DNA of 64,000 nucleotides, from assembly GCA_008690995.1 (NCBI GenBank), contig VRMN01000001.1, positions 3,348,001 to 3,412,000 on the forward strand. The letters are read 5' to 3'. This DNA comes from Porphyridium purpureum (lineage: Eukaryota; Rhodophyta; Bangiophyceae; Porphyridiales; Porphyridiaceae). Positions 1 to 10,602 of this stretch are shown piece after piece. The notes beneath the pieces are model-generated. The model ran no database searches and was not told the origin of the DNA. It was given only the letters and a program-made list of their open reading frames with translations. How positions within the stretch are numbered: position 1 is the first letter of the stretch; each line of letters starts with the position of its first letter. The position numbers were made by a program, and so were the translations under genes.

Positions 1-3000
1 TCGTACGTGGCCCCACCGCCTTTGGGCGGTACAAACTCGACATCGCGGCCGATTGGATCTGCAGGCGGTCCCGCAAGTATAGGCGGACTGCCGCGTGCTG
101 TCGCCGGCACGTACGCGAGCCAGTCCAAGATCGCAATGACACCTTCCTGGTCGTTCTCGACGAGTTCGTGCGTCACGCCATTAGGCACCATGATTTGGGG
201 CCCTCCAAGCTGATCCAGTGAAGAGTATACGTCACGCCCTAGAAGCTTGTTCAGCGCCTGGAAGCCAGTGAGAATGATCGGTCCATTCGTTTGCTGGATG
301 GTGCGCTGGCCCAGTCTCACCAAATAAGCGCCGATGCCAACCGAACGCCCCGTCACGTAGCTCAGCGTGAAACTTTCGTCGTACGCACGACTAGTCTCTC
401 CAGCGATGAGACCGGAACCCCTCAGGTTCTCGACGCCGATGCCATGTGCAGTGCCAATGATATCTTTGAGAACGTAACGCACTTCCTCCCCCTTTTCCCC
501 AGAACCCGCGCACATGCGCCTTTCCGCGATGACTGTACCTTCAGGCAACTCATTGTAGTCCTTCTCTGACAAATACAAGTACTCGAAGCCAAGTGTTGGG
601 TTCGACTCGTCGCGAAACTGCACTTTGAACATCGGTTTCAGCGACTCGACGAGGCCAATACGTGCACCGCTGTTGCTCGACAGATAAATGCGCGGAATGC
701 TACGCACACGGGCATACTCGGACGCTTTGAAAAAGAACTCGTCCTCAGCGACGCCAAACGATCCGGCCTGGAAGGTTACATCATTGGCAATAACCACGAT
801 CTCGCGACCAGATGGATATTCTGGTGTCTTGAGCGTGATGAGCCATGCGACCATACCAATCTCATTCTGGCCCGGTGCGCGCTCCACAGGAGACAGCTCC
901 TGCGTTTCTTTATCAAGCACAAGTTCGCGCGTCCTCATGAGCGATCCAAATTGTGGTGTGACGGGCGGGTTAGTCGAGCGCGTGCGAGCTCGCGACCACT
1001 GCTTCACGAGTGCAATTTCAAACAAGGCCATGAAATCGTAAGCGTACGTCGATCCGACGCGACGTGCCGCGCGGCGCTTGAGCTGCTCCGGTCCACTCTT
1101 CGTGTAGTACGGCCGCGACGCTGAAGCATTTAGCTGCTGTCCTTGCGCTATTTGCTGCTCCTCGTACGGCACATACTGCTCTGTTACGCCAGTGATCGGG
1201 TTCTGAATCTCTGCAAAAGCATCGGTCTTAAAGAACGTCCGCTGTGATTGCGCACCCGCGTAACCGCCTGTCGGCGACGCCCAAAGACGCACTGCCTGCT
1301 GAACTTCATTTCCAGTGCTGTCCGCTTCGAATGGCACGCGTATCTTGAGCTCGATGTTTTCCACACGCAGTCGGATCAGCCGTTCTGCGTACTTGACCAT
1401 TAACGCTTCCATATCTGCTCGAAGGTGTCGAACCGTGTGCGCCGGAGGCAACTTTTTCGTGGGTCCGCCGGTCTGTTCAATGTACGCCGCCCCTTGGACA
1501 GGCTGCAATACGTTCAAAAACATGTTACAGGTCGCGGTGGGGTCTACACGCGGGTTCACGATGCCAGCGTCGAGTTGGTCCATGAGGATGAGCAGCACTT
1601 TTTCCATCACGCCAGGTACAGACATATCTGAGTGCGAAATACCTCGCAGAAAGAGGGACTGCGTGCGAGGCCGTGTGAGTGCCACTTCTTGGTCGCGCTT
1701 CTCGGTGCCCAGCCAAAGTTGAGCGTTTCGCAAGTAAATGGGTAGTCGTTGCAGTTCAAAGTTCTCACTCAGCCGGCTGAGCTCAAGCAAATAGGGGAAG
1801 GACGTGCGCATGTCACGTCGCAAGGCGTCTTCTGCATAGTTTTCGCAGAAGTTGAATGAGAACATGCGCGGTGCTTTTGGCGCCTGGTTCACCAGCAAAT
1901 TGACCGTGCGAACGCCGGCCTCGTTGCGAAGCTGGAGGTTACGCGCCTGCAACAAACCCTCCCAACGCGAAATGAAGCCGCGCTCCTCTTCTGAGCCCTG
2001 AGGTAACGCACCAACCGGCCCGTTAAAGCTGATGATTAGCGTACCGATCGGCTCCTGCTCCTCCTCCTTCTTTTCCTTCGTCCACTCTGCCGCAAAGTCA
2101 TCAATGATCGAAGGGAGCTTGTCTTGTGCGGTCGCCATCGAATCGCACGCCACCAGTCGCCCAAGCCGCATGGGCGAGCCCCGTACAATGTCTGCGTACG
2201 AAAACCGCCACGTTGCCACAATGCCGGAATCTGTGCGCTCGATGTTCAAAGCGTGGATAACATGCGCACGGTAAACGCGGCGAATGTACACTTCAAGTGC
2301 AGCGCGGGCGACTTGCGCGTCCATGTCCAGGAAGAGTGAGCAAAGGAGGTCGACCGACACACTCAGCGCACGCGACTTGGCAATCTCATCGAGTGCCGTA
2401 GAGTCGTTTCCCTTTGACATGATAAACTGGCGCACGTCTGCTAACCGCGAGTTGAAGTCTGGCGTGCGCAGTGCAGTCAGCAGCTGACCCGCTGCAACTA
2501 CCACATCTCCATAGTTCTGGCTCTTCAGCTTCGTAAGAGCGGTCAAAGCGGCGTCGAGCTCCGGAGACAAAAGTGTGTCGTTCGGAAAGCGGTCCGGAAG
2601 CGTTCCTAGCTGGCGCAGAAGCGAGAGAACAAGCTCCGCGCGCCGCGGCAGTGTCAGGTGCGCTGCGATCATTTGGATTGCTGCCGCGTCGCTACCGGCG
2701 CTCTTCTTGATTGCCAAAATCGAATCATTGAGCGCGCGTCCGTCAAAATGTTCTTCGACGCGAACAAATTCTTCGATGAGCGGCACGAGCCGAGAGATAA
2801 TGTCGCATGCCGTGACTGGGTCTTCGATTGACTCTTCTGCTGAGCCAGCGTTTGAGTCCACCAACTGCTGCAACGCCGGGCCAACGCTTCCTTGGAAACC
2901 GTCTAGGATCAGCCGGAGCTTGTACGCCGCGATATCCACCGCATAGCTGCCAGCGCCTGTGCCCGCCGCGCCCATGCCAAGAGCAAGGACGTCACGGCCT

Positions 3001-5477
3001 TCGGGTTTGCGAATGTTAAGGACACCATCAAAGTCAGACACAGGCGACGCCTTGGATGGGTCGTCGAGATCAAGCCGCGCAAGCAGGTCACCTGTCTTGA
3101 TGATGGAGCCGGCGGCAAGCTCGTGGCGCAGCATGCCGGTCTCGCCTGCTGAGAGCTGCATAATCATCTTCATGGCCTCGAGCTCCACGTAAGGCTCGCC
3201 CTTCTTCACCGCATCACCATCCTGTTTGAGAAAGCGCACCACCTTGCCCGTTACGTCGCTGCGCAATTCAGATGGGTCAAAGATCGTCGGAATCATTACG
3301 GTGCTCCCATTGATAATCATGCGCAATCCGAGGGGCTCCTCTACGCCAGAAACTGAATACACATTCTCACCCATGGTGCACAGTAGGCTCTGGTCCGGCT
3401 GCTCACGCACTTTGACGTCTAGCGACCACGTGCTCATCGAGCTTCCAGCTTTTGCCGCGGCCCCACTTGCAGAGCTTCCACTCGCGCTATCAAGCAAATT
3501 CAGGCGGAGCACGTCTGGCGCCAATCGGCCCACCTCAAAAGTGAAGCGGAGGCCCATGTAGGTGATTTCGACGCTAAACTTGTTCAGAGCGTTCAACTCG
3601 GACACGAACGTGCTCTGACCACGCGCAAGCTGCTCAAGGCATGCGAGTTTGCCGCGTTTGATGGTGTCATGGGCGCGATACACAGCTGCAGCAAGAACGG
3701 CAGTGTCGCGATCCAGCTCAAATTTGACCGACTTTTCGCGGATCAGACGATCAAGCCATGAGGTATCGATAGTATTCTGCTTGAATTCATCAGTCTCAAG
3801 CAGTTGCACCAAGTATTCGACCGGATTGCGAATCTCGCCGCGCGCTTCAAGCTCCTTGAGTGCCAGCACCAATGCCTTGCGCGCATCCTCACGGTTTGCG
3901 CCGCTGGCAAAAACATGCCCAAACTGCGAATCGGCAAACTCGTGAATCCCACCCTGCGCACCGACTGAAAAGTAGCCCCAGACGTCCGGACTGCTCTGAA
4001 ATCGCACGCGCTCCACACGACCGCTCGTTGGCTTGAATCCTTCGTCCGGGTTTTCGGCGGTGATGCGAGCTGCGATGACGTGGCTGCGAAGCGGCTGGTA
4101 CATTTCGGTCATAAAGTCGATCGGCGAGTCGCCGTATGCATCTGTGCCATCACGTCCGTACAGTCGTCGGATATCGGGCACGCGCGATAGTGCAATGCCC
4201 ATCGCTACCTGCAGCTGCGTGGCGGGCATGTTCACGCGTGTGAGGCCCTCCGTCACTGGATGCTCGACCTGAAGCCGCGGGTTGAGCTCGAGGAAGAAAA
4301 ACTTTTGCGTGTCCGCATTGTACAGGTACTCCACGGTTCCGGCTCCGCGGTAGCCGATCGATTGCGTTAAGCGCTGCGCTGCGCGCTCCATTTCCCGGAA
4401 GACCGAAGGCTCCACGATAACGGGCGGTCCCTCTTCGAATATTTTTTGAAAGCGGCGCTGCGTGGAGCAGTCGCGCCCGTTCAGCGCTACCGCGTTGCCG
4501 TACTCATCTCCTACGATCTGGACCTCAATGTGTCTCGCGTTCTTGCACAACTGCATCATGAAGATCGGACTCCCGGGTACTTCATTTACCACTTGTTCAT
4601 AATTCGAGCGCAGCTCTGTTTCGTTCGCAGACATGCGAATGCCCTTGCCACCGCCGCCTTCGGACGCCTTTGTCATGATCGGGTAGCCGATGCGCTCGGC
4701 CACTGCGATCGCCTCGTCAACGTTGTGCACCATCGCTTGCTCAAATATCTCACGCGGGATCGTGCCGTCCTCTGACAGCTCTGCCGTCAGTCCATCGCCC
4801 GACCACGGGATGCTGGGCACGTTGGCCGTTTGTGCCAAAATGTTCGCGCCAATCTTGTCGCCCAGCACGGCCATGACGGGACCCGTCGGCCCGATGAACT
4901 GGATGCCCAGCTTGGCGAGTGAATTAGGCAATCGAGGGTTCTCAGATGCGTGGCCCCAGCCCGGCCACACTGCGTCGACGCCCTCGCGCTTCGCCATCGC
5001 ACAGATCAACTCCACGTTGGCATAGTTGTTACGGTTTGGGCCGCCGGGTACCTCCACAAAAGAATCTGCGAGGCGCACAAACTCGGCGTTGGCGTTGAGA
5101 TCCTCTGGTGTGGCCATCGCAACAAATTCAATCGCTCGCTCCGAGCCTATTTCATAGTACGCCCACTTGCGCATGGACAGAATGGCCTTGGTGGCCGCCA
5201 TGCCGTTGTTCGCGATCAGCACTTTCCGAATGACGCGCTTGCCGCCGCGAGCGTCCACGTACTCCTGGAGCTGCTTCAGGTTTGTCTGATTCCGCGGCGA
5301 CGCCGGCGGCGACGCTGATGCCGGTTTTTCCTCCACGCTAGCGCTCATGCGCAACACCCCTGGCGCCGCGCCCCGCACGCCCGCCGGCTGATTGCCGCTG
5401 GTCCCTGCGCGCTTTCTCATCCGCCCACTGGTCGGCGCGGTGAACGACGCGGGCGCTCCGCCACGCCTTTCATCCAT
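1..5477 (-). CDS. ACC1: Acetyl-CoA carboxylase, multidomain (3' part beyond window)
   Basis: Carboxylates acetyl-CoA to malonyl-CoA, the committed step of fatty acid synthesis. The frame is open from 5477 to the window edge (about 1825 codons); eukaryotic homomeric ACC is about 2250 residues, so the end of the carboxyltransferase domain lies outside. Seen in order: biotin carboxylase starting at VLIANNGMAATK, with the glycine-rich ATP-grasp loop EGGGGKGIRM (about residue 272); biotin carrier motif VELEAMKM with the biotinyl lysine codon at 3168-3170 (about residue 770); the long ACC central domain; and the start of the carboxyltransferase domain (SNSGARIGL). Start choice is uncertain: 5477 is a simple ATG, 5348 (MSASVEEK) is possible, and the frame is open upstream to an ATG at 5570 giving MLAFQFQ, which resembles a plastid transit peptide. 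Known red-algal plastids encode their own multisubunit ACC, so a cytosolic enzyme is the default reading. A TATA-like TATAAAAG lies upstream at 5894-5901 (minus sense). Confidence 0.95.
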   Translation of the reverse strand, partial: MDERRGGAPASFTAPTSGRMRKRAGTSGNQPAGVRGAAPGVLRMSASVEEKPASASPPASPRNQTNLKQLQEYVDARGGKRVIRKVLIANNGMAATKAILSMRKWAYYEIGSERAIEFVAMATPEDLNANAEFVRLADSFVEVPGGPNRNNYANVELICAMAKREGVDAVWPGWGHASENPRLPNSLAKLGIQFIGPTGPVMAVLGDKIGANILAQTANVPSIPWSGDGLTAELSEDGTIPREIFEQAMVHNVDEAIAVAERIGYPIMTKASEGGGGKGIRMSANETELRSNYEQVVNEVPGSPIFMMQLCKNARHIEVQIVGDEYGNAVALNGRDCSTQRRFQKIFEEGPPVIVEPSVFREMERAAQRLTQSIGYRGAGTVEYLYNADTQKFFFLELNPRLQVEHPVTEGLTRVNMPATQLQVAMGIALSRVPDIRRLYGRDGTDAYGDSPIDFMTEMYQPLRSHVIAARITAENPDEGFKPTSGRVERVRFQSSPDVWGYFSVGAQGGIHEFADSQFGHVFASGANREDARKALVLALKELEARGEIRNPVEYLVQLLETDEFKQNTIDTSWLDRLIREKSVKFELDRDTAVLAAAVYRAHDTIKRGKLACLEQLARGQSTFVSELNALNKFSVEITYMGLRFTFEVGRLAPDVLRLNLLDSASGSSASGAAAKAGSSMSTWSLDVKVREQPDQSLLCTMGENVYSVSGVEEPLGLRMIINGSTVMIPTIFDPSELRSDVTGKVVRFLKQDGDAVKKGEPYVELEAMKMIMQLSAGETGMLRHELAAGSIIKTGDLLARLDLDDPSKASPVSDFDGVLNIRKPEGRDVLALGMGAAGTGAGSYAVDIAAYKLRLILDGFQGSVGPALQQLVDSNAGSAEESIEDPVTACDIISRLVPLIEEFVRVEEHFDGRALNDSILAIKKSAGSDAAAIQMIAAHLTLPRRAELVLSLLRQLGTLPDRFPNDTLLSPELDAALTALTKLKSQNYGDVVVAAGQLLTALRTPDFNSRLADVRQFIMSKGNDSTALDEIAKSRALSVSVDLLCSLFLDMDAQVARAALEVYIRRVYRAHVIHALNIERTDSGIVATWRFSYADIVRGSPMRLGRLVACDSMATAQDKLPSIIDDFAAEWTKEKKEEEQEPIGTLIISFNGPVGALPQGSEEERGFISRWEGLLQARNLQLRNEAGVRTVNLLVNQAPKAPRMFSFNFCENYAEDALRRDMRTSFPYLLELSRLSENFELQRLPIYLRNAQLWLGTEKRDQEVALTRPRTQSLFLRGISHSDMSVPGVMEKVLLILMDQLDAGIVNPRVDPTATCNMFLNVLQPVQGAAYIEQTGGPTKKLPPAHTVRHLRADMEALMVKYAERLIRLRVENIELKIRVPFEADSTGNEVQQAVRLWASPTGGYAGAQSQRTFFKTDAFAEIQNPITGVTEQYVPYEEQQIAQGQQLNASASRPYYTKSGPEQLKRRAARRVGSTYAYDFMALFEIALVKQWSRARTRSTNPPVTPQFGSLMRTRELVLDKETQELSPVERAPGQNEIGMVAWLITLKTPEYPSGREIVVIANDVTFQAGSFGVAEDEFFFKASEYARVRSIPRIYLSSNSGARIGLVESLKPMFKVQFRDESNPTLGFEYLYLSEKDYNELPEGTVIAERRMCAGSGEKGEEVRYVLKDIIGTAHGIGVENLRGSGLIAGETSRAYDESFTLSYVTGRSVGIGAYLVRLGQRTIQQTNGPIILTGFQALNKLLGRDVYSSLDQLGGPQIMVPNGVTHELVENDQEGVIAILDWLAYVPATARGSPPILAGPPADPIGRDVEFVPPKGGGATY

Positions 5478-5678
5478 CGCGCGCGCTGCCTGAGCGCCGC
5501 TGCCGCCGCCGCCGCCGCGGCGCGCGCGCACATGCGCTTGCAAGGGCGGCTGGAACTGAAACGCCAGCATCGCCGCCGCACCACCCTCCCTCCTCCTCAT
5601 CATCATCTTCTCTCCATCCCCCCCTGTCGGCGGCATCATGCACCGTGGCCCGCACCCCACCTCCCACCACACACACTC

Positions 5679-5724
5679 AGCAGCAGCAGCAGCAGCGTCT
5701 CTCTCTCTCTCTCTCTCTCCCGTG
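5679..5724. repeat. (CAG)n followed by (CT)n microsatellite
   Basis: A short CAG tract runs directly into about 12 CT dinucleotides in the presumed 5' leader of the ACC gene. On the ACC mRNA it reads as GA repeats followed by CTG repeats. It is low-complexity sequence and codes for nothing recognisable. Confidence 0.85.
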
Positions 5725-6564
5725 CTCTCTTGCCCTCTCGTCCCCATCTCTCACCCCACCCCCTTGCGTGAGACCCGCCTTATCACATCCACAAGCCGAA
5801 ATCTCCATGTGTTCTGTTTTTCCGTTCTGTTTTCGCGTCGCGCCTCGAGCTCGATCAAGTACACTTGCATTCAAACTGAACCTTCACATGGTACTTTTAT
5901 ACTCAAAACACCCTTTTTTCATAGACGTCATCGGTTCTCTGTCGCCCTCCTTTCGGATCGACTCCCCGCGGCGTTTGTTTCTTTCCGGTTTGGTTGGTTC
6001 TTATTCTTTCTCATCATAGTAAACGCACCCTGCGTCTTGACGCGGTTCGGAAGGAGCGCGTGCGTGAGTGATACGTGCGGCTACTAGCTTCCTCAACGAT
6101 AAGAGTACACTGTACACTACTGAAATGGAGAGGCACGAACTGTACACCTGTTGGGCGTGGAGGTTCTGCGGAACGCGGATGAGGTACTGCGCGATGGTTC
6201 TCAGCACGAGGAAGTGCTGGGCGTGACCCTGGAAGTAACTGGGCATGCGGGTTAGATTGAGGGTTGCCGGAAAGCGCGCGCGAAGTTGGAGTGGGGGAGG
6301 GGGAAGGAGCGGAAGACGCATAGGGAGAGAGCAAGGCGGCGAGAAAGGTCGAGGTGGCGTGCGGGCGGGAGCGCGTGCGGGGAAGGAGCTCAGCGTTGCG
6401 TCTTTCTGCGCGACTCATATAGTTCTTTGCTTATTGCGCTGGACGAGTGGCGCGTCGGTTCGTGGGGGAGGTTGCGTGGGTGGACGTGAAGAACGCAACA
6501 GAGCGGTGGTTGCGCGACGGTCGAGCTGGGTGTCTCGTGTGAGACGCTGCTGCGGACTTTTGCG
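5725..6564. promoter_or_regulatory. Divergent promoter region ACC / bromodomain gene
   Basis: No gene is seen here. On the minus strand TATAAAAG (5894-5901) is a candidate ACC TATA box, about 420 bases upstream of the ACC start. GTACACT occurs twice at 6105-6118, arranged head to tail, and TGTACACC follows at 6141-6147; these belong to the GTAC-type element that recurs between genes across this window. The short open frames in the interval are GC-driven and show no domain. Confidence 0.45.
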
Positions 6565-8637
6565 ATGGATCTCGAGCAGCAAGCAAGTGAGCTGGCCGAG
6601 CAGCGCGCCAAGATCATGCGGGAACTGCAAGAGCTGGAAACGCACGGAACAGGAGAGGATGGGGGGCTCTCAAGCATCGAACTTGCGGTCAAGACTGATG
6701 AAGAAACGGCGCAAACGTCGTCCGCCCCACAGCCCCATGCCGAGGAGGCCAAGTATCCTGCGGGTTTCGAAAGTTCGGTGCGGGACGCAAGCACGGCACG
6801 CCCGTCGCGAGGTACGGGCGGTTCCGCGGCTTTGGCTTCAACGCCGCAAACCGCCCAGCAAGAAAACTCAGCGGGACAAAGACAAACCTCGGCACAAGAA
6901 AGGGCGCCTATAAATAAGCATGGCGGTAAGAATTTCTACGAATTACTGCTCGATTGCGAGAAGGAAGTGCGGGATGCGAAGGGCTTCTCGGACCTCGAAG
7001 CGGCGGCACGCGGGGAGATCAAGGTTTTGCGCGTCCGCAAGGGCGAGTCGGCACCAAAGCACGCCAAGTTGCTGTGTAAAGTACCCAACACGGGAGTGGA
7101 TTTTACAGTACCCATCAACGTCGTCGGCTATTCGGACGTCGTGAAGACGCCGATCTGCCTGAATGAAATCCGGGACAAAATTCGGCAGGGCGAATACTGG
7201 AAGGCGGAGCAATACCTGCAGGATATGGAGCTTCTTGCGCGCAACACGCACGCGTTCAACCGAGGCCCGGATGTAGATTGGATCTGTCAGCATGCCGATA
7301 TTATGCTAGAGGTAGCGCACGACGCCGTGCTTGCCCGCGGAGAGGCGTTGGACGCTGCTGAGAAGGAGCTTGAAACCGGACTGGTTGTTCTTCCGGAGCG
7401 CGCCAAGCGCAACTCGAATCGTAACTCGCTCGATTCCGATAGGCCCAGAGGTTTTGGTGGCTCGCCCGCGGGGAAACAACAGCAGCAGGAGGAATTGCCA
7501 GAGGTTGACTCGATGATCCAGATTTATTCGAGCACGCACCGTAAGTGGCGCACAGCGCGGCTGATGTCTTACAACCGCGACAGAACGAGGGCGGTCGTAT
7601 ATTATGAGGAGCTTGGTGGTGAGGGGGAGGTCGACATGGTGCACGGTAAGTGGAAGCTGGCGCCCGTTGAACCGCAGACACTTGCCAAAACGAGCATCAC
7701 CTCGACACAGGCAACAGTTCAGCAGCAGGCTTCGCCGCAGCGTCGAGCGTCTGGTTCCAGCGGCGGTGAGCACAAGCGCAGGCGGACAACAGATGAACCA
7801 GCACAGCTTTCGCTTGCCGTGGATGAAGGCCTACTTGATAGGTTGGAAGAGATCAAGTCAACGGTTGGCGAGCAACTCACTGCGCAGGTGCGCGGGATTG
7901 ACGCCAAACTGGAGACGCTCAGCCAGCCGGTAGTGGAATTTGACGACGCCAAGCTTGGCGTGTTGCTTGATAAGCTTGAGTCGCGTTGCCGTGTACTCAT
8001 TGAGACAGCCAAAATTGAGATCGATACCAAGCTGACCTTGCTTTTAGCGCAGAAGGAGGCCCGAATGATAGAAGCCGTGGACCGAGTGGTAAACAGCCGG
8101 ATGGAAGAGTGGGTCGCGCGTATGGATGCAGATCGTAAGGCGCGCCACCACCACCACCATCATCACGGTAGCCGTGGTAGTATCCACAAGGACGCTAATC
8201 ACTCGAACTCGGTCGGCGATAGAAGCACGGCGGAGCAGCCTGGGACAGCAGGGGGGGCGTCTCGTGGATTCGAACTTTCAGACAGTTTGTCAAAAAGTCC
8301 GCCTGTCTATGAGCAACTACCGATCGGCTCGCGGCTTTCGCCTCGTGCGGCGGCCGTGTTGGGAGTGGATTCGGGCATTCTGATGAATGGCGGCGTCGAG
8401 CTCAGCGCGCACCATGACGAACCTACGTCTGAAGGTAATGGCGCTGCCGGAATGCGCTCCGCAGGAAATGCTGAAGCGGTGAAGCCTGGTCCTGCTTTGC
8501 AAAAGCAGTTCTACGGAGACGATGTCGTAGAGCTGGAGACGGCGGCCGTCGCAGAGGAGCCTGAGCCTGAGCCTGCGCTTACGATGGACACCGAGGGGCA
8601 TCCAAATCAACGTGTACATATGGACATAGAGCCTTAA
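6565..8637 (+). CDS. Bromodomain protein with Tudor-like domain and His tract
   Basis: Probable chromatin reader of 690 residues. An N-terminal coiled stretch (1-30) is followed by a bromodomain-like region at about 175-258: a ZA-loop equivalent around VVKTPICLN, a helix EIRDKIRQGEYWKAEQYLQD and the acetyl-lysine-binding Asn in HAFN (N232). A Tudor/SGF29-like beta barrel follows at about 316-369 (IQIYSSTHRKWRTARL, then VVYYEE). Residues 420-520 are helical and charged, with a run of seven histidines at about 527-533 and an acidic disordered C-terminus. Bromodomains bind acetyl-lysine and Tudor-like folds bind methylated residues; that this protein reads both marks is inference. The gene converges on DXR with 231 bases between stops. 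The ATG at 6565 is the first in frame. Confidence 0.8.
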   Translation: MDLEQQASELAEQRAKIMRELQELETHGTGEDGGLSSIELAVKTDEETAQTSSAPQPHAEEAKYPAGFESSVRDASTARPSRGTGGSAALASTPQTAQQENSAGQRQTSAQERAPINKHGGKNFYELLLDCEKEVRDAKGFSDLEAAARGEIKVLRVRKGESAPKHAKLLCKVPNTGVDFTVPINVVGYSDVVKTPICLNEIRDKIRQGEYWKAEQYLQDMELLARNTHAFNRGPDVDWICQHADIMLEVAHDAVLARGEALDAAEKELETGLVVLPERAKRNSNRNSLDSDRPRGFGGSPAGKQQQQEELPEVDSMIQIYSSTHRKWRTARLMSYNRDRTRAVVYYEELGGEGEVDMVHGKWKLAPVEPQTLAKTSITSTQATVQQQASPQRRASGSSGGEHKRRRTTDEPAQLSLAVDEGLLDRLEEIKSTVGEQLTAQVRGIDAKLETLSQPVVEFDDAKLGVLLDKLESRCRVLIETAKIEIDTKLTLLLAQKEARMIEAVDRVVNSRMEEWVARMDADRKARHHHHHHHGSRGSIHKDANHSNSVGDRSTAEQPGTAGGASRGFELSDSLSKSPPVYEQLPIGSRLSPRAAAVLGVDSGILMNGGVELSAHHDEPTSEGNGAAGMRSAGNAEAVKPGPALQKQFYGDDVVELETAAVAEEPEPEPALTMDTEGHPNQRVHMDIEP

Positions 8638-8868
8638 ATCCGGCGCGAGGTAGGCACAATGAGCAAGGGGGAGTGAAGCACCAATGATCACGGGATTCGT
8701 AGGTTTAATTCAGAAACAGTGTAAGTTTAAAAACGGACCAGCAACGGATCAACGTCGAGCTCCCGAGATGAACCGTGAACGGCAATGCGGTTCCCCTGAA
8801 GAAGTCTGGCAAAGGCCGATACATGGAAAAACATCCGGCATATGATGCAAAACCCGGCGGTATCAGGC

Positions 8869-10347
8869 TCACAGGAGAAGCTTTCCTACTTGACCACTGC
8901 TTACCACATCGCGAGCAACTATGCGGCTTTTTTCATCGAAGCTGACAATGTCGTCAAGCGTTGGGGTGGCCATCCACTCGTTCTTGTGCTTCTCCATCAC
9001 GGCTTCGATCACCTTGCTGATTTCCAAGTAGTGAATTTTCTCCTGGCGAAAGAGTTCGACGGCGGCCTCGTTCGCTGCGTTGAGCACAGCTGGCATGGTG
9101 CCGCCCTTGCGGCCTGCGGCATACGCGAGTTCCATGCAGGGATACTTTTCGTGGTCGGGTGCCCTGAAAGTTAGCGAACCTTGTTTGACCAAGTCGAGCC
9201 GCTCGTACGGCATTTCTACGCGGTTGGGCCACGACATGGCGTACAAAAGTGGCAAGCGCATGTCCGGCCACCCAAGCTGCGCAATCACCGACGTGTCCTT
9301 GAACTCCACCATGCTGTGAATAATCGACTGCGGATGTACCACGATCTCAATGTCGTCATAGCTGGCGCCAAATAAATAGTGCGCTTCGATGACCTCGAGG
9401 CCCTTGTTCATCAGCGTGGCCGAGTCGATCGTGATCTTGGCACCCATGCTCCAATTAGGGTGCTTCAGCGCGTCTGCCACTGTCACTTTCTTCAAGTCCT
9501 CAACTGGCCAGTCGCGGAACGCACCGCCGGACGCGGTCAAGATCACCTTGGACAGCGACTTGTTCGGCGCGCCCTGCAGGCACTGGAAAATCGCGGAATG
9601 CTCGGAATCGGCAGGCGTCATCATGACGCCGTGCTCGTGCACCAACGGCACGATGACGGGGCCGCCAGCAATTAGCGTCTCCTTGTTCGACAAAGCAATA
9701 TCCTTGCCGCTCTTAATGGCCGCCACCGTGGGGAGCAGACCTGCACAGCCAACAATGCCCGTCACGACGACGTCAGCATCCCCGTACGCAGCCACCTCGA
9801 CTACGCCGGCGTTGCCCGTCACAACCTTGGTACTGGGGAGCAGGCTCGCGAGCTTGCCTTTCAGCTCCGAGTAGAGGCTTTCGCGCTGGATGCACACAAT
9901 TTGCGGCTTGAATTCGAGGGCCTGCTCGACCAGGAGGTCAACATTCGAGCCTGCGGTGAGACCAACGATGGAGAACATATCTGGCCGCTCGCGCACAATA
10001 TCGAGCGTCTGGGTGCCGATGGAGCCCGAGCAGCCGAGCAGCGTTACCTTCTTATGCTGCGACGCGCTGCTTTGGACGCCGGGCGCGTGCTCGTACGCCA
10101 CGCTAGCCACCCTATCGCTTGCCAGCTTGGTGAAAATCGGCGCTGCGGCCACCGTGCTGCCTTCTTCGGTTTTCGGCACCGTCGCCGTCATCCGGGTCAT
10201 GTGCTTGGACGACGGCTCCACGCGTGTGCGCCGCTGACGCCGCCAGCATGTCCGCGGCTGTCGCGACGCAATCTCACATGTTCGCGCTCGATCACCCACA
10301 CGAGGACCCGCTCCTGCGCTCGCGCCACTCACCATAAATGCTGCCAT
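8869..10347 (-). CDS. DXR: 1-deoxy-D-xylulose 5-phosphate reductoisomerase, plastid
   Basis: Second enzyme of the MEP isoprenoid pathway: converts DXP to 2-C-methyl-D-erythritol 4-phosphate with NADPH and a divalent metal, in the plastid. The protein has 492 residues. The NADPH-binding GCSGSIGTQ motif starts the catalytic core at about residue 105; metal and substrate motifs [32 protein letters not shown] and the [10 protein letters not shown] helix are all present. Family length without a transit peptide is about 400. The ATG at 10347 was preferred because it yields [10 protein letters not shown] followed by an Arg-rich stretch, a typical red-algal transit peptide; the frame is open upstream but rises into a less likely acidic sequence. 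Four GTACA(G/C)T elements lie 170-235 bases upstream. It is the last of five same-strand genes. Confidence 0.95.
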   Translation of the reverse strand: MAAFMVSGASAGAGPRVGDRARTCEIASRQPRTCWRRQRRTRVEPSSKHMTRMTATVPKTEEGSTVAAAPIFTKLASDRVASVAYEHAPGVQSSASQHKKVTLLGCSGSIGTQTLDIVRERPDMFSIVGLTAGSNVDLLVEQALEFKPQIVCIQRESLYSELKGKLASLLPSTKVVTGNAGVVEVAAYGDADVVVTGIVGCAGLLPTVAAIKSGKDIALSNKETLIAGGPVIVPLVHEHGVMMTPADSEHSAIFQCLQGAPNKSLSKVILTASGGAFRDWPVEDLKKVTVADALKHPNWSMGAKITIDSATLMNKGLEVIEAHYLFGASYDDIEIVVHPQSIIHSMVEFKDTSVIAQLGWPDMRLPLLYAMSWPNRVEMPYERLDLVKQGSLTFRAPDHEKYPCMELAYAAGRKGGTMPAVLNAANEAAVELFRQEKIHYLEISKVIEAVMEKHKNEWMATPTLDDIVSFDEKSRIVARDVVSSGQVGKLLL

Positions 10348-10517
10348 ATCTCTGTATTTCATCCGCGGCGCCCGCGTCACCAACCAACACGCCACGGCCA
10401 CCACGTTTGTCTGGTCCCTCTTGGTTTCCTCTTCCGTCTCTGTCTCGCTCTCGACCGCAACACAACCGCGCATCGGAGATTAGAATTTCTGGCAGCCGTG
10501 AACGCCAAACCATCGAG

Positions 10518-10581
10518 GTACAGTTAGCCCTGGAGTACAGTGACGTTTGTGGAGGTACACTAGAGCACGCGTGTGTACACT
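10518..10581. promoter_or_regulatory. Four-copy GTACA(G/C)T cluster upstream of DXR
   Basis: GTACAGT at 10518 and 10535 and GTACACT at 10555 and 10575, all in the same orientation, spaced 17, 20 and 20 bases. The cluster lies in the 255-base gap between the amine oxidase stop and the DXR start. Its role as a promoter element is inferred from recurrence elsewhere in the window. Confidence 0.45.
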
Positions 10582-10602
10582 CCGGGCAAGAGCTGCGGCA
10601 AC

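Noticed and set aside
291-5318. Many plus-strand open frames of 60-135 codons opposite the ACC gene
   Set aside because: They are antisense to a strongly supported protein with intact ACC motifs and have no domain of their own; high GC keeps stops rare.
8143-8167. Possible vector-derived His tag
   Set aside because: The seven CAC/CAT codons lie inside a long natural frame with host-like flanking sequence; natural His tracts are common in disordered proteins.
10348-10473. Longer DXR beginning at 10473
   Set aside because: The added residues are acidic and unlike a transit peptide, whereas ATG 10347 gives MAAF, typical for plastid targeting.
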